Assembly: GCF_007896845.1 (NCBI RefSeq)
Contig: NZ_VOHS01000004.1
Location: forward strand, 62,001-126,000
DNA: 64,000 nucleotides
Origin: Chitinophaga pinensis
GTDB taxonomy: Bacteria; Bacteroidota; Bacteroidia; Chitinophagales; Chitinophagaceae
Direction: 5' to 3'
Of the stretch, positions 9,111 through 17,375 are shown in pieces (the stretch's first letter is position 1; each line of letters starts with the position of its first letter). Under the pieces are notes generated by a model, which did not search any database, was not told where the DNA came from, and was given only the letters and a program-made list of their open reading frames with translations. A program made the position numbers and the translations under genes.

Positions 9111-9126
9111 TTTAGGTAAATCTAAA
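9111..9126. promoter_or_regulatory. Likely MntR operator
   Basis: TTTAG-GTAAAT-CTAAA, a 16-bp inverted repeat, lies 15 bp upstream of the mntR start codon. It resembles DtxR/MntR-family boxes (TTTAGG...CCTAAA type). Its place between the divergent mntR and lipoprotein genes fits a repressor site covering the mntR promoter. Binding is inferred. Confidence 0.6.
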
Positions 9127-9231
9127 TAAATAATGCCACAAATGCAAACGCAACGCTTCTGGTGGGGTCCTTATTTTGATCATATCATTTTTTTCTCTAA
9201 CTTTTCGGCCGTAATAAACAAGCATATACGC

Positions 9232-10155
9232 ATGAATAAGCTAGTATTAGCCCTGTTGACTATCGGTCTGATGGCCGGATGTGGTTCAAAAAAGAACAAA
9301 TCAGGTAAGGATGACTTCACATTTGAAGACTTCCGTCACTTGTTTGCAGAGGCTAAACTGCCTTATAAACTGGCACCGGAAGATCTGGCAAATAAAAAAT
9401 CAGATACCAGCAGTATTTCTCCGGAAGTATTGAAGCAGTTTCTGACCGATACTTTGGGTAAATCAGATTTCCCGGATGGAACGGCGTTGAAGTTTTACCC
9501 TGTAGCCGCTGTTGATGGTGCTGCTGTTAATTACTTTGTGGTAAAAGCAGTGGGTAAATCAGCCACTACAGCTTATATATGCTTTCTGGATAAAAAAGGT
9601 CATTACCTGAATCGCCTGCCTGCAGGGAAGGTGGCTGATAAAAGTGAGGTGTTTTATTTTTCAATAGATACCCGTCAGGTCATCAAGGTGACCAATGAGC
9701 GGGAACTGGAACCGGGTCGCAGATCTACCCGTGAAGATTTCTTTGGTGTATCTGACAATGGCAGTACGACTCTGATCATGACCAATACTACCGGCGATCC
9801 GGGAGCTGGTCAGCTGTTCAATCCGATCGATACACTGAAAGCGACACACAAACTCTCCGGTGATTATGTAAGCGGTGAAAATAGTCTGGTGTCTGTGCGC
9901 GATGGCGATGATCCTAAGTCTTTCCTGTTCTTTATTTCTTTCTCTAATAAGACAGGCTGTAAAGGTGAGTTATCCGGTACCGGTCATTTCACGGGTGCTA
10001 ACAAAGGAGAGTATAAGGATAAAGAGACTGACTGCGGTATTGCATTTCAGTTTGCTTCAGGTAGGGTGAGTATCAAAGAGATCGGAGGTTGTGGCGCTTA
10101 CAGGGGCGTGCGTTGTTTCTTTGAAGGCAGTTACGCAAAGAAAAAAGCAAAGTAA
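9232..10155 (+). CDS. Lipoprotein of unknown function
   Basis: Predicted lipoprotein of 307 residues. The start at 9232 gives MNKLVLALLTIGLMAGC, an ideal lipoprotein signal with lipobox MAGC; the frame is open 33 codons further upstream, but that would bury the signal. After the cysteine comes a Lys/Ser-rich linker, then a soluble region with no motif I recognise. The C-terminal ~90 residues hold five cysteines (NKTGCKGEL, ETDCGIAF, GGCGAYRGVRCFF), suggesting disulfides in the periplasm or at the cell surface. It is divergent from mntR and shares that intergenic region. Confidence 0.75.
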   Translation: MNKLVLALLTIGLMAGCGSKKNKSGKDDFTFEDFRHLFAEAKLPYKLAPEDLANKKSDTSSISPEVLKQFLTDTLGKSDFPDGTALKFYPVAAVDGAAVNYFVVKAVGKSATTAYICFLDKKGHYLNRLPAGKVADKSEVFYFSIDTRQVIKVTNERELEPGRRSTREDFFGVSDNGSTTLIMTNTTGDPGAGQLFNPIDTLKATHKLSGDYVSGENSLVSVRDGDDPKSFLFFISFSNKTGCKGELSGTGHFTGANKGEYKDKETDCGIAFQFASGRVSIKEIGGCGAYRGVRCFFEGSYAKKKAK

Positions 10156-10177
10156 GTACAGATTAGTATAGAAACAG

Positions 10178-10211
10178 ACTCCGCTTTGTACCAACAGGGC
10201 GGAGTTTTTTA
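10178..10211. terminator. Bidirectional stem-loop terminator
   Basis: Stem of 7 bp (10178-10184 ACTCCGC with 10199-10205 GCGGAGT) followed by TTTTTTATT. It sits between the lipoprotein gene and the end of aat on the opposite strand, and overlaps the aat stop region. Confidence 0.75.
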
Positions 10212-10853
10212 TTGGGCTTGTCTGATGATGCGGAGGAATTCTTTTCTTGGTATCATACCGGCGCCCAGTGAAGCCAGATGGTCGGAATATACCTGACAGT
10301 CAATCAGGGTGATGCCTTTGCCGGCTGCATATTGTACAAAGGTGATAAAGGCCGCTTTAGAGGCATTGCTGACAAGTGAGAACATTGATTCACCGAAGAA
10401 GCTGGTTCCCAGCTGAATACCATAAAACCCACCTACCAGTTTGTCTTCCTGCCAGCATTCTACCGAATGTGCATAACCTGCTTCATGTAAAGAAATATAG
10501 GCTTTCTCCACATCACGGGTGATCCAGGTGCCGTTCTGTCCGGGACGGGGAACCTTTCTGCAACCGGCTATAACCGCAGGGAAGTTTTTATTCACCGTAA
10601 TAGTGAATATGCCCTTTTTCAGCACTTGTTTCATGCTGGCGGATATCTTCAGATCTTTAGGAAATAATACGAATCTGGGGTCAGGACTCCACCAGAGGAT
10701 AGGTGGTTCGTCATACCAGGGAAAGATGCCTTCACTATAGGCGAGCAGTAAGCGCTCTTCGGATAAGTCTCCGCCATAGGCCAGCAATCCATCCGGCTCA
10801 GCCAGATCGACAGGCGGGAAAATCAAATCTTCAGAAAGCTCAAATACAGGCAT
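10209..10853 (-). CDS. aat: Leucyl/phenylalanyl-tRNA-protein transferase
   Basis: Adds Leu or Phe from aminoacyl-tRNA to proteins with N-terminal Lys or Arg, creating N-degrons. The 214-residue protein shows the Aat signature blocks: FPPVDLAEPDGLLAYGGDLS, LLLAYSEGIFPWY, ILWWSPDPR, WITRDVEKAYISLHEAGYAHSVE, LVGGFYGIQLGTSFFGESMFS and IDCQVYSDHLASLGA. Its ATG overlaps the stop codon of clpS by one base (TAATG), so the two are translationally coupled. ClpS delivers the products of this enzyme to the Clp protease, so the pair forms an N-end-rule module. Confidence 0.97.
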   Translation of the reverse strand: MPVFELSEDLIFPPVDLAEPDGLLAYGGDLSEERLLLAYSEGIFPWYDEPPILWWSPDPRFVLFPKDLKISASMKQVLKKGIFTITVNKNFPAVIAGCRKVPRPGQNGTWITRDVEKAYISLHEAGYAHSVECWQEDKLVGGFYGIQLGTSFFGESMFSLVSNASKAAFITFVQYAAGKGITLIDCQVYSDHLASLGAGMIPRKEFLRIIRQAQ

Positions 10854-11161
10854 TATCCTTCTACCGCTTCTTCAAGGGTAGCGCTGATGCCTCTGTCCAG
10901 CAGGGCTTCGCACATCGGGCGAAGGCGGGTGAATTCGCCCTGCTTTACGGCATACTTACCGTTGTGGTGAATGATCAGAGCGCATTGTTCAGCCTGTTCC
11001 TGAGTATGGTCGCATACTTCGATCAGGGACTGTATCACCCAGTCAAATGTATTAACCTCATCATTCCAAACGATAAGGCTGAAGGGAAACTGTTCGTCTT
11101 CAGCTACCAATACGTCTTCCCATTCTTGAATCTTCGTGCCTGTTTGATTACGCTGGCTCAT
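10853..11161 (-). CDS. clpS: ATP-dependent Clp protease adaptor ClpS
   Basis: N-recognin that binds proteins with N-terminal Leu, Phe, Tyr or Trp and hands them to ClpAP/ClpCP. With the start at 11161 (MSQRNQTGTK) the protein has 102 residues, the usual size; an upstream ATG at 11227 would add 22 atypical residues. The core LIVWNDEVNTFDWVIQSL and the following ALIIHHNGKYAV match the substrate pocket (Asn-Asp pair and His). It is the first gene of a two-gene unit with aat. No clp protease subunit lies in the window. Confidence 0.93.
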   Translation of the reverse strand: MSQRNQTGTKIQEWEDVLVAEDEQFPFSLIVWNDEVNTFDWVIQSLIEVCDHTQEQAEQCALIIHHNGKYAVKQGEFTRLRPMCEALLDRGISATLEEAVEG

Positions 11162-11324
11162 AATCCGGTAAAAACTTTCCACAAAACTACGCTTAATAAT
11201 CGTTAAATTAAATAGGAATGTTTTCATGCGTCGTGGTGTAAATGAATATGAAAATCACATATTTAACATTATCAGTGAGCATTGAGCGAGAATTACTATT
11301 ATTGTAAACACTAGCAATTAGGTT

Positions 11325-13484
11325 ATGAATGTATTGAACGGCATTAAATTATTGATAGATATTAAGCTACCGCTGAAAGACCCTATTCCGATTTTTTCAC
11401 TGGTGTTGTTTATCATACTGTTGGCTCCGATCATCCTCCGCAAGTTTCGCATTCCCAGCATCATCGGATTGATCCTGGCAGGTATGGCGATCGGGGATCA
11501 CGGGTTTAAGATCATCGAAAAAGGTAGTATTGACCTGTTTGGAAAAGCAGGTCTGTTGTATATTATGTTCCTCGCCGGACTGGAACTCGATATGACAGAG
11601 TTCAGGAAGAACCGCAATCGTAGTCTGGTATTTGGCGCCTTTACTTTTTTCATTCCGCTCATTTTAGGATATGTCATCTGCATGTATGTGCTGCATTTCA
11701 ACTTTATGGCTACCTTATTGGTATCCAGTATGTTTGCCACCCATACACTGGTCGCTTATCCTTTAGCCAGCCGGCTGGGGATTACAAAAAATGAAGCAGT
11801 GACCGTAGCGGTAGGAGGGACCATCATTACAGATACCGCCGTGCTGGTTATACTGGCTATTATCACAGGTGCCGCCGCCGGCAACCTGAATACGCAGTTC
11901 TGGATCCGGTTATCTGTCTCACTGGTCGTCTTTGCCACCATCATTCTATGGATCTTTCCGATGATAGGGCGCTGGTTTTTCAAAAAGATCAAAGATGATA
12001 AAACCTCGCACTTCATCTTCGTGCTTGCACTGGTATTTCTGGCAGCTTTTCTGGCTGAACTGGCAGGCGTAGAAGGGATCATTGGCGCCTTCTTAGCAGG
12101 CCTGGCACTCAATCAGCTGATACCACATACTTCTCCCCTGATGAACAGAATTGAATTCACCGGCAACGCCCTGTTCATTCCTTTCTTCCTGATCAGTGTA
12201 GGGATGCTCGTGGATCTGCGTGTGTTACTAAAAGGCCCTGAAGCCTTGCTCATCGCAGGTGTACTCACCGCCATGGCGCTTGTCAGCAAATACCTCGCAG
12301 CATTTTTTACGCAACTGAGTTTCGGTTATACACCCACGCAACGGAATGTAATATTTGGCCTGAGCAGCTCTCATGCAGCTGCAACGATCGCTGTTATACT
12401 GATCGGATTTAACATGGGGATCATCAATGAACATGTGCTGAATGGTACGGTGGTATTGATCCTGATCACCTGTCTGGCAGGCTCTTTTGTAACAGAAAGC
12501 GCAGGTCGTAAACTGGCGATTATAGAAGCAGAAAGTAAACCGGTGACAGCTGAGACACCAGAAAGAGTATTGGTGCCGATCTCCCGTCAGGGACATATGG
12601 AGCCTCTGCTGGACTTTGCACTGATGATCAAAGACCCGGATACCAGTACGCCTATATATCCGTTGGCAGTCGTACAGGACGATGAAGAAGCGAAACAAAA
12701 GATACCGCTGACCAACAAGATCATGGAAGCGGCTGTCATGTATGCAGGTGCAACTGAAAGCAAGGTACAGGCAGTAACCCGTATTGACCTGAATGTGTCT
12801 GATGGTATTGCGAGGGCAGCAAAAGAACTGATGATCACAGATGTGGTGCTCGGTTGGACAGATAAGAATAACAGTACGACAGAACGTTTGTTTGGCTCCA
12901 TCTTCGGTACTACACTCGATAACGTTTTACAGAGTGTATGGGAAACGATTTATGTATGCGACTTCCATTATCCTCTGAATGCGACTAAAAAACTGGTGCT
13001 GGTGATGCCAAAGAATGCGGAATATGAAATCGGCTTCCTGCATTACATTCAAAAGATCTTTCTGCTCAGCAAACAGATAGGCGCGAAGCTGATGATCTGC
13101 TGTCATACCAATACACAGAAAGCGATAGCCGCTTATCTGCAACAGTTTAAACTCAGCATAGAGATCAACTTCAAACAATTTGATAACATCGAAGAATTGC
13201 TGTTACTGGCGAAAGATATCACAAAGAATGATCTGGTGATGGTGGTGGCAGCCCGTAAGGGTACGCTCTCTTATCGTCCTTATCTGGATGGTATGCCGGG
13301 ACGTCTGAGCCGTCATTTCCCTGCGCATAACATTGTACTGATCTATCCGGAGCAGCAGGAGATCGATTATATTGAAGCAGGCGTACAACCCGAAGATCTC
13401 ACATTGGCGCCTATTCAGGAGCAGCTTGCAAATCTGAATAAACTGGGTAAAGCGGTGAGACGGATATTGAAAGGGAAGAGGTAA
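11325..13484 (+). CDS. CPA2-type cation:proton antiporter with C-terminal Usp-like region
   Basis: Inner-membrane Na+/H+ or K+/H+ antiporter of 719 residues. The N-terminal half (about 20-400) has some twelve membrane segments of the CPA2/KefB type, with IPSIIGLILAGMAIGDHG, LAGLELDM, an unwound-helix region ASRLGITKNEAVTVAVGGTIITDTAVL carrying the ion-site Asp, and EGIIGAFLAGLALN. The C-terminal half (about 420-715) is soluble, resembling two universal-stress-type domains (RVLVPISRQGHMEPLLDFAL and a later copy starting KKLVLVMPKN). No TrkA-N NAD-binding motif is seen, so this is not a KefC-type channel. The exact ion is unknown. Confidence 0.88.
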   Translation: MNVLNGIKLLIDIKLPLKDPIPIFSLVLFIILLAPIILRKFRIPSIIGLILAGMAIGDHGFKIIEKGSIDLFGKAGLLYIMFLAGLELDMTEFRKNRNRSLVFGAFTFFIPLILGYVICMYVLHFNFMATLLVSSMFATHTLVAYPLASRLGITKNEAVTVAVGGTIITDTAVLVILAIITGAAAGNLNTQFWIRLSVSLVVFATIILWIFPMIGRWFFKKIKDDKTSHFIFVLALVFLAAFLAELAGVEGIIGAFLAGLALNQLIPHTSPLMNRIEFTGNALFIPFFLISVGMLVDLRVLLKGPEALLIAGVLTAMALVSKYLAAFFTQLSFGYTPTQRNVIFGLSSSHAAATIAVILIGFNMGIINEHVLNGTVVLILITCLAGSFVTESAGRKLAIIEAESKPVTAETPERVLVPISRQGHMEPLLDFALMIKDPDTSTPIYPLAVVQDDEEAKQKIPLTNKIMEAAVMYAGATESKVQAVTRIDLNVSDGIARAAKELMITDVVLGWTDKNNSTTERLFGSIFGTTLDNVLQSVWETIYVCDFHYPLNATKKLVLVMPKNAEYEIGFLHYIQKIFLLSKQIGAKLMICCHTNTQKAIAAYLQQFKLSIEINFKQFDNIEELLLLAKDITKNDLVMVVAARKGTLSYRPYLDGMPGRLSRHFPAHNIVLIYPEQQEIDYIEAGVQPEDLTLAPIQEQLANLNKLGKAVRRILKGKR

Positions 13485-13532
13485 CACAATCAGGAATCAG
13501 CAATTGAGATACAGCCAGCCGGCTGTAAACAT

Positions 13533-13580
13533 AAAAAAGGGAGCGGTTCTTCACACCCGAAGAACCGCTCCCTTTTTATA
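13533..13580 (+). terminator. Strong stem-loop terminator
   Basis: Near-perfect stem of about 18 bp (from ~13534 to 13551 paired with 13560 to 13577) closing on an A-rich 5' arm and T-rich 3' arm, with an 8-nt loop. It can end the antiporter transcript and, read in reverse, the MTHFR-like gene. Confidence 0.9.
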
Positions 13581-13634
13581 TATCATTCAGACAATTGCAG
13601 AAAGTATGCTTAATTGCCAATTACTCATTCTTAA

Positions 13635-14630
13635 TTAATAGAGTGGCATTCTAACTTCCTCTACAACCTTCCCTGACGGCCTTTCCGGAGCCGTTTTTAA
13701 AGACTGTCTGCTTAATTTGAGTACCTGATCCAGCAGATCGATAGAAGCGCTGATTTCGTCTTTTTTGATAGAGATACTTTCGATGTTGAATCCTATCGAC
13801 ATATTCTTTTTGTCTGCGTATTCCAGCAATTCAGAAGCAACATTCAGACAGGTGTCAATAGATGCCTGCAGGATATCTTTGGAATGTTTCAGGTCATTAT
13901 ACAACCATCTTGGAACCTTGATACCAAGCCATTCCATAAACTGTAATGTTTTCAGTGAACCGCAAGGCGCCAATGTAAAGAGGATAGGTGCCGGCGTCTG
14001 GTTTGTTTCACGGGAGTGATAGTAATAATCAGCCAGTACGTCTTTGGTATCATTCACGTTATACACACACTGTGATACAAAGAAGCTGCAACCTTGTCCG
14101 ATCTTGCCGGAAAGTCTGATATGTTCATCTCCTTTTTTTGCATGACGTTCCGGAATGGTCACACCACCAATCAGCAGATTGGGTGAATATTGTTGTCTGA
14201 GTGCGTAGGCATCTGACAGCGAGAAGTTAGTTTGCTCGATCTGTTGCTGGGAAGAAGCACCTACAAACACGGAGTGTTGAATGTCATTGTTGTTGGTCAG
14301 CCAATGTGTAAACTGCTCCGCATTCAGGTTCGCAATACTTTTATAAATGATCCGGGGCACTTTCAGCTGATGAAAATAATCCCTGCTATATTGTTCTGGC
14401 AGTACTGTCGGAATAAAAGCGAATGTTCTTTCCTGATCAGTTCTGGTAGCTTCATCCTGAATATCATAAAGGATTAATGCATCGATATCAAGAGCACTGA
14501 TGCGTTCAGCTTGTGCCTGTGCTATTTCAGCTATTCTATCCTGATTGGTAGTTATTTTAGGGGGTGTAAGGCTGTAAAAAACAAGTCTTGAATGTCCCGA
14601 TTTAATTTTATCAGCAAGCGTATGGCCCAT
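13635..14630 (-). CDS. Methylenetetrahydrofolate reductase-like protein
   Basis: TIM-barrel protein of the MTHFR/MetF superfamily, 331 residues. Matching blocks are LVFYSLTPPKITTNQDRI (strand 1), ALILYDIQDEATRT, the SVFVGASS strand, LLIGGVTIPERHAKKGDEHIRL, GCSFFVSQCVYN (the FF.TQ.. strand) and PILFTLAPCGSLKTLQFMEWLGI. Canonical MetF is shorter (~300) and differs in detail, so folate reduction is likely but not certain; it may act on a related C1 carrier. I prefer the ATG at 14630 over a TTG at 14666. No methionine-pathway gene is adjacent. Confidence 0.7.
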   Translation of the reverse strand: MGHTLADKIKSGHSRLVFYSLTPPKITTNQDRIAEIAQAQAERISALDIDALILYDIQDEATRTDQERTFAFIPTVLPEQYSRDYFHQLKVPRIIYKSIANLNAEQFTHWLTNNNDIQHSVFVGASSQQQIEQTNFSLSDAYALRQQYSPNLLIGGVTIPERHAKKGDEHIRLSGKIGQGCSFFVSQCVYNVNDTKDVLADYYYHSRETNQTPAPILFTLAPCGSLKTLQFMEWLGIKVPRWLYNDLKHSKDILQASIDTCLNVASELLEYADKKNMSIGFNIESISIKKDEISASIDLLDQVLKLSRQSLKTAPERPSGKVVEEVRMPLY

Positions 14631-14851
14631 TGGGTGGCAGTTTTTAAAAACAGTGCAAGTTAACAATTAGGAATTAACAATTAATCATTAAACCTGTTGA
14701 TAAAGGTTACAATTTGTGCTGATAGTGGTCGGAGAGGCATGGCGCCTTTGATCTGGCAGCTTGTTTTAATGATGTCGGGCTGGTGAGAATAATACGGACT
14801 TTAACAGGAAAGCGCTGATCAATACTGCGTGCTGAATGAAAAGGGCAGGGC

Positions 14852-14885
14852 AAAAAAAAAGCCTCATCTTGCGATGAAGCTTTTT
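14852..14885 (-). terminator. Terminator after the tRNA-Val cluster
   Basis: On the minus strand AAAAAGCTTCATC, a 4-nt loop, then GATGAGGC and a run of T. One mismatch in the stem. It lies directly downstream of the last tRNA-Val gene and closely resembles the hairpin at 15024-15055. Confidence 0.85.
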
Positions 14886-14888
14886 ATG

Positions 14889-14963
14889 TGGGAGTTGACG
14901 GATTCGAACCATCGACCCTCTGCTTGTAAGGCAGATGCTCTGAACCAGCTGAGCTAAACTCCC
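14889..14963 (-). tRNA. tRNA-Val (anticodon TAC)
   Basis: Third copy in transcription order. Acceptor GGGAGTT pairs with AACTCCC, discriminator A; anticodon stem-loop CTGCC-TTACAAG-CAG contains TAC, reading GTA/GTN valine codons; T-arm GGTTCGAATCC. CCA is not encoded. The sequence is identical to the other two copies at 15061 and 15166. Confidence 0.97.
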
Positions 14964-15023
14964 TTCTCTTTTTCCTATCAGGTTTCCCTGAGAGGACCGC
15001 TATACAGCGAAAACATTTTTGTC

Positions 15024-15055
15024 AAAAAAAAAGCATCATCCTGTTGATGAAGCTT
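15024..15055 (-). terminator. Internal terminator between tRNA-Val copies
   Basis: On the minus strand AAGCTTCATC, a 5-nt loop, GATGATGCTT and a T-run. It follows tRNA-Val copy 2 and precedes copy 3, and is a near copy of the hairpin at 14852-14885. This suggests the tRNA and its terminator were duplicated together. Confidence 0.8.
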
Positions 15056-15060
15056 CTGGG

Positions 15061-15135
15061 TGGGAGTTGACGGATTCGAACCATCGACCCTCTGCTTGTA
15101 AGGCAGATGCTCTGAACCAGCTGAGCTAAACTCCC
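15061..15135 (-). tRNA. tRNA-Val (anticodon TAC)
   Basis: Second copy in transcription order, identical in sequence to those at 14889 and 15166. Same anticodon TAC, discriminator A, no encoded CCA. It is 30 bp downstream of the first copy. Confidence 0.97.
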
Positions 15136-15165
15136 TGAAGAAAAAGAAATTTAAAAGTAACTGAG

Positions 15166-15240
15166 TGGGAGTTGACGGATTCGAACCATCGACCCTCTGC
15201 TTGTAAGGCAGATGCTCTGAACCAGCTGAGCTAAACTCCC
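15166..15240 (-). tRNA. tRNA-Val (anticodon TAC)
   Basis: First copy in transcription order, closest to the promoter at 15285-15315. Identical to the other two copies. Anticodon TAC, discriminator A, CCA added after transcription. Confidence 0.97.
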
Positions 15241-15284
15241 ATTTTTTTCTTCGTGACCACCAGTCCTTTTGTCTGATGGGATTG

Positions 15285-15315
15285 CAAAGGTAGAAAGTAT
15301 TTTGATTCTGCCAAA
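15285..15315 (-). promoter_or_regulatory. Bacteroidota sigma-A promoter of the tRNA-Val cluster
   Basis: On the minus strand TTTG (15312-15315), a 19-nt spacer and TACCTTTG (15285-15292), an exact match to the Bacteroidota consensus TTTG-N19-TAnnTTTG. It points at the first tRNA-Val gene about 45 bp downstream. The -33 box context TTTGGCAG is the same as in front of the initiator tRNA at 59112. Confidence 0.85.
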
Positions 15316-15466
15316 TTTTTTTAATGAATAATTATCCAAAAATGAATTGGCTATACAATATAAATGCTCTCAAATCCTTTGCAGAAAAGGATTTTATTGA
15401 AATAATAAATTAAGAACTTTTTTATTATTGCAGGAACATTATCAGTGTGCGCCTGTTAAAAATGCA

Positions 15467-16744
15467 CTACTTCAGTTCCCATTCAATCAGCTGATTGGTC
15501 CATTCGATGCGATAAGGAGTCGTGACTTTAATATAGTTGTCAGTATATCCTTCCATCATACCATCCTTACCATGTTTTTCAAACAATACCTTTCTTGTTT
15601 CGCCAAGGTGCTGTTCGTTGAAGTATTGTTGTTTCTTATGGCTCAGATTACGCAACATTTTATTCCGCTCATTGCGCACGTTGACAGGCACTACCGGCGT
15701 GATTTCAAGTGCGGCGGTGTTCGCTCTTTCTGAATAAGTGAATACGTGCAGGTAGGATATATCCAGTCCGTGCAGGAAGTCATATGTTTCCTGAAAATGT
15801 GCGTCTGATTCAGCCGGGAATCCAACAATAACATCTACGCCAATCGCACAATGTGGCATGAACTGTTTGATCAGGGCTACCTTTTCTGCATACAGTTCAC
15901 GGCGGTAACGACGGCGCATCAGCCCCAGTACTTCATTACTACCACTCTGTAAAGGGATATGAAAATGAGGCATGAACCGTTTGCTGTTGGCAACAAATTC
16001 GATGATCTCATTACTCAGCAGGTTAGGCTCAATGGAGGAGATGCGGTAACGCTCGATACCTTCCACTTTGTCCAGTTCCTGTATCAGTTCAAAGAAAGTT
16101 TCTTCTCTTTTCTTGCCGCCTTCAAGGCCTTTTCCGAAATCGCCCAGGTTGATACCGGTCAGTACGATCTCTTTTACGCCGGAAACTGCAAGGGAATGCG
16201 CATGTTCTACTACACGGGCAACACTGTCACTACGGCTTTTACCTCTGGCCATCGGGATGGTACAGAAGGAGCAGGTATAGTCACAGCCGTCCTGTACCTT
16301 CAGGAAGGTGCGGGTACGGTCGTTTACCGAATACGAAGCATGGAAGGTATTGACGTCTTCGATATCGCAGGAGCAGATCTTTGCACTGTCGCCTTTGGTC
16401 AGGGTTTTCAGGTGGTCCACGATATTGAACTTCTCTGCCGCCCCTAATACGAGGTCCACGCCCTCGATCTCAGCGATTTCTTTAGGTTTCAGCTGCGCAT
16501 AACAGCCGGTGATCACAATCATGCTCTCCGGCGCTCTCCGCTGGATACGGCGTACCAGATGACGGCACTCCTTATCTGCGTTTTCGGTAACAGAGCAGGT
16601 ATTGATCACATATACATCCGCCTGCTCTTCAAAATCTGTTTTCACAAAACCATCCTGTTCCAGCAGCCTGCTCAAAGAGGAGGTTTCTGAAAAGTTCAGC
16701 TTACAGCCGAGGGTATGAAATGCTACTTTTTTACCTGTTGTCAT
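15467..16744 (-). CDS. mtaB: tRNA t6A37 methylthiotransferase MtaB
   Basis: Radical-SAM enzyme that converts t6A to ms2t6A at position 37 of ANN-decoding tRNAs. The 425-residue protein has the UPF0004 domain (VAFHTLGCKLNFSETSSL, INTCSVTENADKECR, VITGCYAQLKP) giving three cysteines for the auxiliary Fe-S cluster, the radical-SAM motif CDYTCSFC with KVQDGC before it, IVLTGINLGDFG, and a C-terminal TRAM-like part (about 365-425). The GCKLN variant and length fit MtaB rather than MiaB or RimO. A TACCTTTG -7-like box lies 9-16 bp before the start codon on the minus strand. Confidence 0.95.
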   Translation of the reverse strand: MTTGKKVAFHTLGCKLNFSETSSLSRLLEQDGFVKTDFEEQADVYVINTCSVTENADKECRHLVRRIQRRAPESMIVITGCYAQLKPKEIAEIEGVDLVLGAAEKFNIVDHLKTLTKGDSAKICSCDIEDVNTFHASYSVNDRTRTFLKVQDGCDYTCSFCTIPMARGKSRSDSVARVVEHAHSLAVSGVKEIVLTGINLGDFGKGLEGGKKREETFFELIQELDKVEGIERYRISSIEPNLLSNEIIEFVANSKRFMPHFHIPLQSGSNEVLGLMRRRYRRELYAEKVALIKQFMPHCAIGVDVIVGFPAESDAHFQETYDFLHGLDISYLHVFTYSERANTAALEITPVVPVNVRNERNKMLRNLSHKKQQYFNEQHLGETRKVLFEKHGKDGMMEGYTDNYIKVTTPYRIEWTNQLIEWELK

Positions 16745-16848
16745 AAGGATCGCAAAGGTAGCACCTTTTTTTTATACTGGTTATATTGCTAAAATTGTAC
16801 TAGATTGCCGTCCGGCACGAGCAATGCTGAATGTATTCGTAACAGAGC

Positions 16849-17310
16849 ATGACCATGAAATCTAAGGGTAAGTATATACCTATGTTGTTATTAACGCTGT
16901 TGTTATGGCTCGCCTGGCAACAACAATGGTGGAAAGGGCCGCAGCGTCTACCGCGCGTAACTGCACACAATAACACAAGTATCGCCACAACAGACAAGAG
17001 GGACAAGAAGACAACCGAAAAGACACCTGCAGGACTTAACCGTCACGCACCACTCAAATACACCCGACATGCCAGATGTCGGATGGAATGCCGCCATGTG
17101 ACGGAAGCTGAAGTAGTGGAAATTCTGGAAACCGGCAGTGTCAACACCGAAAAATCAAATCCCCTGGACGAACCATGTCCCACCTATGCAATAGAAGGCT
17201 ATTCTGAAGAAGGCCAGCACCTCCGCGTAGTATTCGCACCATGCGAAGATACCACCAGCGTAGTTACCTGTATCGACCTCGATAAGGATTGGTCCTGCAG
17301 CTGTAATTAG
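16849..17310 (+). CDS. Membrane-anchored DUF4258 protein
   Basis: Protein of 153 residues. A short basic start and one hydrophobic helix (about 10-25, LLLTLLLWLAW) form an uncleaved anchor or signal, followed by a polar linker and a DUF4258-like domain from about residue 66 (YTRHARCRMECRHVTEAEVVEILETG ... VVFAPCEDTTSVVTCIDL). DUF4258 resembles small RelE-like folds and is often found as a lone domain; here the anchor would place it outside the cytoplasm. Six cysteines in the domain support an oxidising location. Function unknown. Confidence 0.7.
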   Translation: MTMKSKGKYIPMLLLTLLLWLAWQQQWWKGPQRLPRVTAHNNTSIATTDKRDKKTTEKTPAGLNRHAPLKYTRHARCRMECRHVTEAEVVEILETGSVNTEKSNPLDEPCPTYAIEGYSEEGQHLRVVFAPCEDTTSVVTCIDLDKDWSCSCN

Positions 17311-17375
17311 GTATTTCCATATGTATACTGTAATTTTCCGGCTTGCATCAGACTAAAACAGAGACTGGCATTATT

